NCBI GenBank assembly: GCA_900321525.1
Contig: ONWL01000051.1
Location: 1 to 10,200, forward strand
Origin: an uncultured Eubacteriales bacterium
Lineage (GTDB): Bacteria; Bacillota; Clostridia; Lachnospirales; Lachnospiraceae
DNA length: 10,200 nucleotides
Direction: 5' to 3'
The notes beneath the pieces are model-generated. The model worked only from the letters and a program-made list of their open reading frames with translations, ran no database searches and had not been told where the DNA came from. The position numbers were made by a program, and so were the translations under genes. Shown in pieces: positions 6,370-10,200 of this stretch. How positions within the stretch are numbered: the stretch's first letter is position 1; every line of letters begins with the position of its first letter.

Positions 6370-7026
6370 CTATTCTTCAAACAAAACAACTGCCCCATCT
6401 ACCAATCCATAATACAGCTGACGCAGCCTGATAATCTGAACAGTTCCACTGGTACCTTCTATCAGTTCCTTTTCCAAGCGGTCCGTCTCTGCCACCGGTA
6501 CCGGTAAACGGATTGTCACCGTATCGGTATATTGGGTATCAATGGCTTCCAGACCAGCTGACGCAATGATATACTGTATTTTTCCAATTCCTGTATAATC
6601 TATTCCTATTTCCAGTTCCCATGCAAGCTTTTTTTCCACCTGCACACATGCATGGATCCCTTCCTGCACTGCACGGCTGTAAGCCCGAACCAGTCCTCCG
6701 GTTCCAAGGAGAGTTCCTCCAAAATATCTTGTGACAACTGCTGCCACATTACACAGTCCATATCCTGCCAGAACATCCAACATAGGCTTACCGGCTGTCT
6801 GAGAAGGTTCTCCATCGTCACTGCATCGCATAATCGGCTGATTTGTGCCAATAATATAAGCAGAACAATTGTGGGTGGCATCCCAGTATTTTTTCTTCCG
6901 GCTTTCGATAAATGCAAGTGCTTCTTCCTCGGTTTCCACCGGAATGATTTCTGCAATAAAACGGGATTTTTTCTCTATGATCGTCGCACTTCCCGCACGA
7001 TAGATTGTTTTATATTGACTGACCAT
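6370..7026 (-). CDS. YigZ/YvyE (IMPACT/UPF0029) family protein
   Basis: A 218-residue protein, matching the usual 200-220 residues of the family (YigZ in E. coli, YvyE in B. subtilis). The N-terminal UPF0029/Impact domain (about 10-130) carries DDGEPSQTAGKPML at 70-83 and the signature VVTRYFGGTLLGTGGLVRAYS at 97-117. The C-terminal DUF1949 domain (about 138-200) has the EF-G domain V-like fold. In eukaryotes IMPACT modulates Gcn2; the bacterial role is not settled, though nucleic-acid or ribosome interaction is often proposed. ATG at 7026 is preceded by GGAGG at six bases; the 26 extra upstream codons in the frame have no family resemblance. It has its own promoter and is divergent from the penicillin-binding protein gene. 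Confidence 0.95.
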   Translation of the reverse strand: MVSQYKTIYRAGSATIIEKKSRFIAEIIPVETEEEALAFIESRKKKYWDATHNCSAYIIGTNQPIMRCSDDGEPSQTAGKPMLDVLAGYGLCNVAAVVTRYFGGTLLGTGGLVRAYSRAVQEGIHACVQVEKKLAWELEIGIDYTGIGKIQYIIASAGLEAIDTQYTDTVTIRLPVPVAETDRLEKELIEGTSGTVQIIRLRQLYYGLVDGAVVLFEE

Positions 7027-7112
7027 GTATGTCCTCCAGTCTGAATTCTTCCTTATGATGCAGATTTCGGTAAAACCAGAATTGGAATACTGCCACTGCA
7101 CCATATGACTCT

Positions 7113-7141
7113 ATTATAACGGAAATCCTTTTTTAGTACAA
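7113..7141 (-). promoter_or_regulatory. Candidate sigma-A promoter of yigZ-like gene
   Basis: On the minus strand: TTGTAC, exactly 17 bases, a perfect TATAAT. The leader before the start at 7026 would be about 80 bases. If no internal promoter exists, it could also transcribe the response regulator and kinase genes that follow. Confidence 0.65.
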
Positions 7142-7195
7142 CTACAAATCCAGAGCGGGACCAGATCGTTCCCTCTTTATTTATAAGAAAAGTTC

Positions 7196-7204
7196 TGGTA
7201 TAAT
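7196..7204 (+). promoter_or_regulatory. Extended -10 promoter of the penicillin-binding protein gene
   Basis: TGGTATAAT: a TG-n extension plus a perfect TATAAT, with a weak TTTATT at 7176-7181 at the right distance for a -35. The leader to the ATG at 7267 would be about 55 bases. It stands back to back with the yigZ promoter, with only about 35 bases between the two -35 regions. Confidence 0.65.
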
Positions 7205-7266
7205 AAAGCCATCTACCAACGTGTAGTATAAAAATCTGCTTGACAGCATTTCAAATAGAGGGGTAT

Positions 7267-10176
7267 ATGAATTTTTCACCGAATCAATTAAAAAAAGAAC
7301 TGACTATGCTACAGTCGTCCCATCGAAGGCGCAACCGCACCATTGCGATGTTTTTGTTTAAACTATTTCTTCTTATCATCTTGATTGCACTGGTTACGGC
7401 ATGCGCCTTTGCTTATGGATGTTTCCGCAGTATTCTGGATGATACACCGGATGTTTCTGCCATTGACTTAGAGCCGACAGGATATGCCACCTATCTGTAT
7501 GATGCAGAAGGTTCCATCATGGAAACACTGGTGATGGCCGGTTCCAATCGGGAAGAAGTTTCTTATAACCAGCTTCCAGACGATTTGATTCGTGCTTTTA
7601 TTGCAATCGAAGACGAACGATTCTGGGAACACAAAGGAATCGACATGAAAGGAATCTTTCGTGCTGCTTTTGTAGGTTTTTCCAGCGGCAATTTTTCAGA
7701 AGGTGCCAGCACCATTACCCAGCAGCTGATCAAAAACAATATTTTTGAAGGTGGTTCTGAAAAAACTTTTTCTGAGCAACTGGTACGCAAAATTCAGGAA
7801 CAATATCTGGCCATCAAACTGGAACAGCAGTTAAAGTCCAAAGGTACCATTATGGAGTATTACTTGAACACCATCAATTTAGGTAGCAATACTCTGGGCG
7901 TACAAGCCGCTTCCAAAAAGTACTTTGGAAAAGATGTGTCAGAACTGACCCTGTCAGAATGCACTGTGCTTGCCGCCATAACCCAGAATCCGTCTCTGTA
8001 CAATCCCATTACACATCCTGACAAAAATGCAGAGCGTCGGGAGCTGGTTCTGGCCAACATGAAACGGCAGGGATACATCGATCAGCATGACATAGACAAT
8101 GCATTGGCTGACGATGTGTACAACCGCATTGCCAGCAACCAGGCATTGGCTGATACGACCGGAACTTCTGTGTTCAGCTATTTTACAGATGCCTTGATCG
8201 ACTCTGTGGTGCAGGATCTGCAAACGGAACTGGGCTACACCCAGACACAGGCTTATAAACTGCTTTACAGTGGTGGACTTCGCATTTATACTACCATGGA
8301 TCCTGACATTCAGACAATCGTGGAGGAAGAATGCAGCAACCCGGATAATTATCCCATTACGGAATATTCTATTTCTTACAACTTACAAGTTACTCATGCA
8401 GACGGTTCTTCTGCCGTGTATACCGAATCGGATATCCGCGCCTTTGAACGTCAGGTTCTTGGCAAATCTGCTTTTAAGCTGATTTTTGACAGTGAGGAAT
8501 CCATCACTGCCTGTATTGAAGAATTCAAAGAAGCAAACCTGGCCGACAGTGATACCGTCGACTCAGAAGTGGTATCCAAAACTTTACAGCCACAAGCTTC
8601 TGCCGTTGTCATTGATCCATCTACAGGATATGTGACCGCCATTGTAGGGGGGCGGGGAGTCAAAACAGCCAGCCGCACTTTAAACCGTGCCACTGATTCT
8701 CTCCGACAGCCCGGCTCCTGTTTTAAAGTACTGACTACTTTTGCACCTGCCATTGATGCAGCAAATTGTACACTGGCGACCACGTACTACGATGCCCCTT
8801 ATAGTGCAGACGGCCAGTCTTTCGCCAACTGGTGGAGTGACACCTATCTGGGCTATGCCAATATCCGTCAGGGCATCATGTGTTCCATGAATATCATTGC
8901 CACAAAATGTATCAACGAAAGTGTGGGGATTGATACCGCGTTTTCTTATGCAACACGATTTGGCATCAGTTCTCTTGTGGACAACCAGACCGTAAACGGA
9001 CAAGTAAAAACGGACAAGATCACTGCTCTGTCTCTGGGCGGCATCACCTATGGCGTGTCCAATCTGGAACTGACAGCTGCTTATGCTGCCATTGAAAATG
9101 GCGGCACCTACATCCAGCCTACCTTTTACACCAGAATTTGTGACAAAGACGGCAATATTCTGTTAAACAAGACACAGGAATCCCACCAGGTACTTCGGGA
9201 ATCCACAGCGGAACTGATTACTTCTGCCATGGAGGACGTGATCACTGGTGAAAGTCCCTGGCATGATCTGGGAATTGACCCCACTGGTCTGCCTTGTCAG
9301 GTAAAAGGTCTAACATTGGCTGGAAAGAGTGGCTCTACCACCGATTCCAATGATGTGTGGTTTGAAGGATTTTCTTCTTATTACTGTTGCGGCATCTGGT
9401 CCGGTTATGATGATGAAAAATCTTTAGGAAGCGGGCAGGTTTATCACAAAGAAATCTGGCAGAAAATCATGTCCAGAATTCATAAAAACCGGAAGGATAT
9501 TCCCTTTTCTTACCAAAACCTGCAAAAAGTTTCTATTTGCAGTAAGTCAGGACTCCTTGCCATTCAAGGCGTATGCGGTTGCGGCGAAGACGATTCTGTA
9601 GTGTATGAAGAATATTTCGCACCTGGTACCGCTCCCACTGCTTATTGCAACCGACACAAAGTATACAACATCTGTACTGACTCTCACATGCTTGCCAGTA
9701 CATTCTGTCCGGACCGCAAGGTGGAATCTAAAATTGTATTGATCGTAGACGAAGCAGACCGGGCAGATGGTTCCGTCACAGAAGATACTAACGCTTCTCT
9801 CTATGAGGACTCTTACACCAGTACCTGCACCCTGCATACCCATCACAAATCAGATGCTTCCTCTGCCAAACCGGAAGAAACAAAACCGGAATCAACAGAA
9901 GAAGAAACCAATGATTCTAACAGTTTTTGGAATTATTTTCACTTTCTGTTTGGAAACGAGGAAACAGACACAGACACTGAAAATCATCAGGAACACCCCG
10001 ACGATGTAGAACAGTTCTGGAATCCAGGTGATGGGGAGGCAAACGCCGAATCTGTACCGGAGAATGACGGAAACCAATATTTCAACAATCCCTACTGGTA
10101 TCAAAACGGCGACGGCGATGCAGGATGGCAGGATGACAATCGCAGCAACAACTGGTACGATGATTCCTGGTGGTAA
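7267..10176 (+). CDS. Class A penicillin-binding protein (GT51 glycosyltransferase / transpeptidase)
   Basis: A 969-residue bifunctional peptidoglycan synthase (PBP1A type). After a basic cytoplasmic start (HRRRNR) comes one membrane anchor (about 29-52). The GT51 lipid II polymerase domain spans about 75-265: EDERFWEHKGID with catalytic Glu115, GASTITQQLIKN at 146-157, RKIQEQ at 174-179 and KGTIMEYYLNTINLG at 192-206. The transpeptidase domain (about 440-740) has Ser484 in SCFK, the SMN motif at 540-542, and KSGS at 687-690 where KTG is usual. A Cys/His-containing region (about 755-860) and an acidic, Trp-rich tail (861-969) follow. ATG at 7267 has GAGGGG just before it; an in-frame TTG at 7240 lacks a clear ribosome binding site. 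Only 24 bases follow the stop, so its terminator is outside the window. Confidence 0.97.
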   Translation: MNFSPNQLKKELTMLQSSHRRRNRTIAMFLFKLFLLIILIALVTACAFAYGCFRSILDDTPDVSAIDLEPTGYATYLYDAEGSIMETLVMAGSNREEVSYNQLPDDLIRAFIAIEDERFWEHKGIDMKGIFRAAFVGFSSGNFSEGASTITQQLIKNNIFEGGSEKTFSEQLVRKIQEQYLAIKLEQQLKSKGTIMEYYLNTINLGSNTLGVQAASKKYFGKDVSELTLSECTVLAAITQNPSLYNPITHPDKNAERRELVLANMKRQGYIDQHDIDNALADDVYNRIASNQALADTTGTSVFSYFTDALIDSVVQDLQTELGYTQTQAYKLLYSGGLRIYTTMDPDIQTIVEEECSNPDNYPITEYSISYNLQVTHADGSSAVYTESDIRAFERQVLGKSAFKLIFDSEESITACIEEFKEANLADSDTVDSEVVSKTLQPQASAVVIDPSTGYVTAIVGGRGVKTASRTLNRATDSLRQPGSCFKVLTTFAPAIDAANCTLATTYYDAPYSADGQSFANWWSDTYLGYANIRQGIMCSMNIIATKCINESVGIDTAFSYATRFGISSLVDNQTVNGQVKTDKITALSLGGITYGVSNLELTAAYAAIENGGTYIQPTFYTRICDKDGNILLNKTQESHQVLRESTAELITSAMEDVITGESPWHDLGIDPTGLPCQVKGLTLAGKSGSTTDSNDVWFEGFSSYYCCGIWSGYDDEKSLGSGQVYHKEIWQKIMSRIHKNRKDIPFSYQNLQKVSICSKSGLLAIQGVCGCGEDDSVVYEEYFAPGTAPTAYCNRHKVYNICTDSHMLASTFCPDRKVESKIVLIVDEADRADGSVTEDTNASLYEDSYTSTCTLHTHHKSDASSAKPEETKPESTEEETNDSNSFWNYFHFLFGNEETDTDTENHQEHPDDVEQFWNPGDGEANAESVPENDGNQYFNNPYWYQNGDGDAGWQDDNRSNNWYDDSWW

Positions 10177-10200
10177 TGTTCTCTGTATCTCACCATAAAG

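Noticed and set aside
7150..7174. GGGACC...GTTCCC between the divergent yigZ and penicillin-binding protein promoters, as a possible shared operator
   Set aside because: Only four bases pair cleanly; this is not distinguishable from chance.
7241..7269. TTGACA followed 18 bases later by TATATG, resembling a promoter
   Set aside because: The -10 would overlap the start codon of the penicillin-binding protein and leave the transcript without its ribosome binding site.
7393..7404. Lipobox-like VTAC at residues 43-46 of the penicillin-binding protein
   Set aside because: Class A penicillin-binding proteins keep an uncleaved membrane anchor. The hydrophobic stretch continues past the Cys, so a lipoprotein is unlikely.

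Overview
The window looks like chromosomal DNA from an anaerobic Gram-positive Firmicute, most likely a Lachnospiraceae-type Clostridium relative. This rests on the TypA sequence style, moderate-to-low GC, strong AGGAGG-type ribosome binding sites, and a class A penicillin-binding protein with a Cys-containing C-terminal extension. I see no tRNA, rRNA, CRISPR array, insertion sequence or phage gene. The family assignment is inference from reading alone.

Layout. Seven genes lie on the minus strand and one on the plus strand. Read in minus-strand order, from right to left: yigZ/yvyE-like (7026-6370); a LytTR response regulator (6306-5581), overlapping by 8 bases a short GHKL histidine kinase (5588-4662); a 182-base gap with an extended -10 promoter and a 21-bp-period direct repeat; an nfeD-like membrane protein (4479-4042); an SPFH/stomatin-like protein (3952-3005) closed by a terminator; typA/bipA (2752-995) with its own promoter and terminator; and an Lrp/AsnC regulator (652-197). 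Bases 1-196 hold no supportable gene. On the plus strand, divergent from yigZ, is a 969-residue bifunctional penicillin-binding protein (7267-10176) that nearly fills the rest of the window.

How the genes may work together. NfeD and the SPFH protein form a classic partner pair that builds membrane-associated assemblies. Directly upstream is an AgrA/AgrC-like two-component system with no peptide or processing gene beside it. The promoter in front of nfeD has a good extended -10 but no good -35. Just upstream of it sit two near-identical 14-base direct repeats whose starts are 21 bp apart, the geometry expected of a LytTR site. The main hypothesis here is therefore that the two-component system switches on the NfeD-SPFH membrane module. 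The divergent cell-wall synthase gives the neighbourhood an envelope flavour. TypA, YigZ and Lrp look like ordinary housekeeping or regulatory genes with their own signals.

All start codons were chosen by ribosome binding site and family length; several are downstream of the longest open frame.
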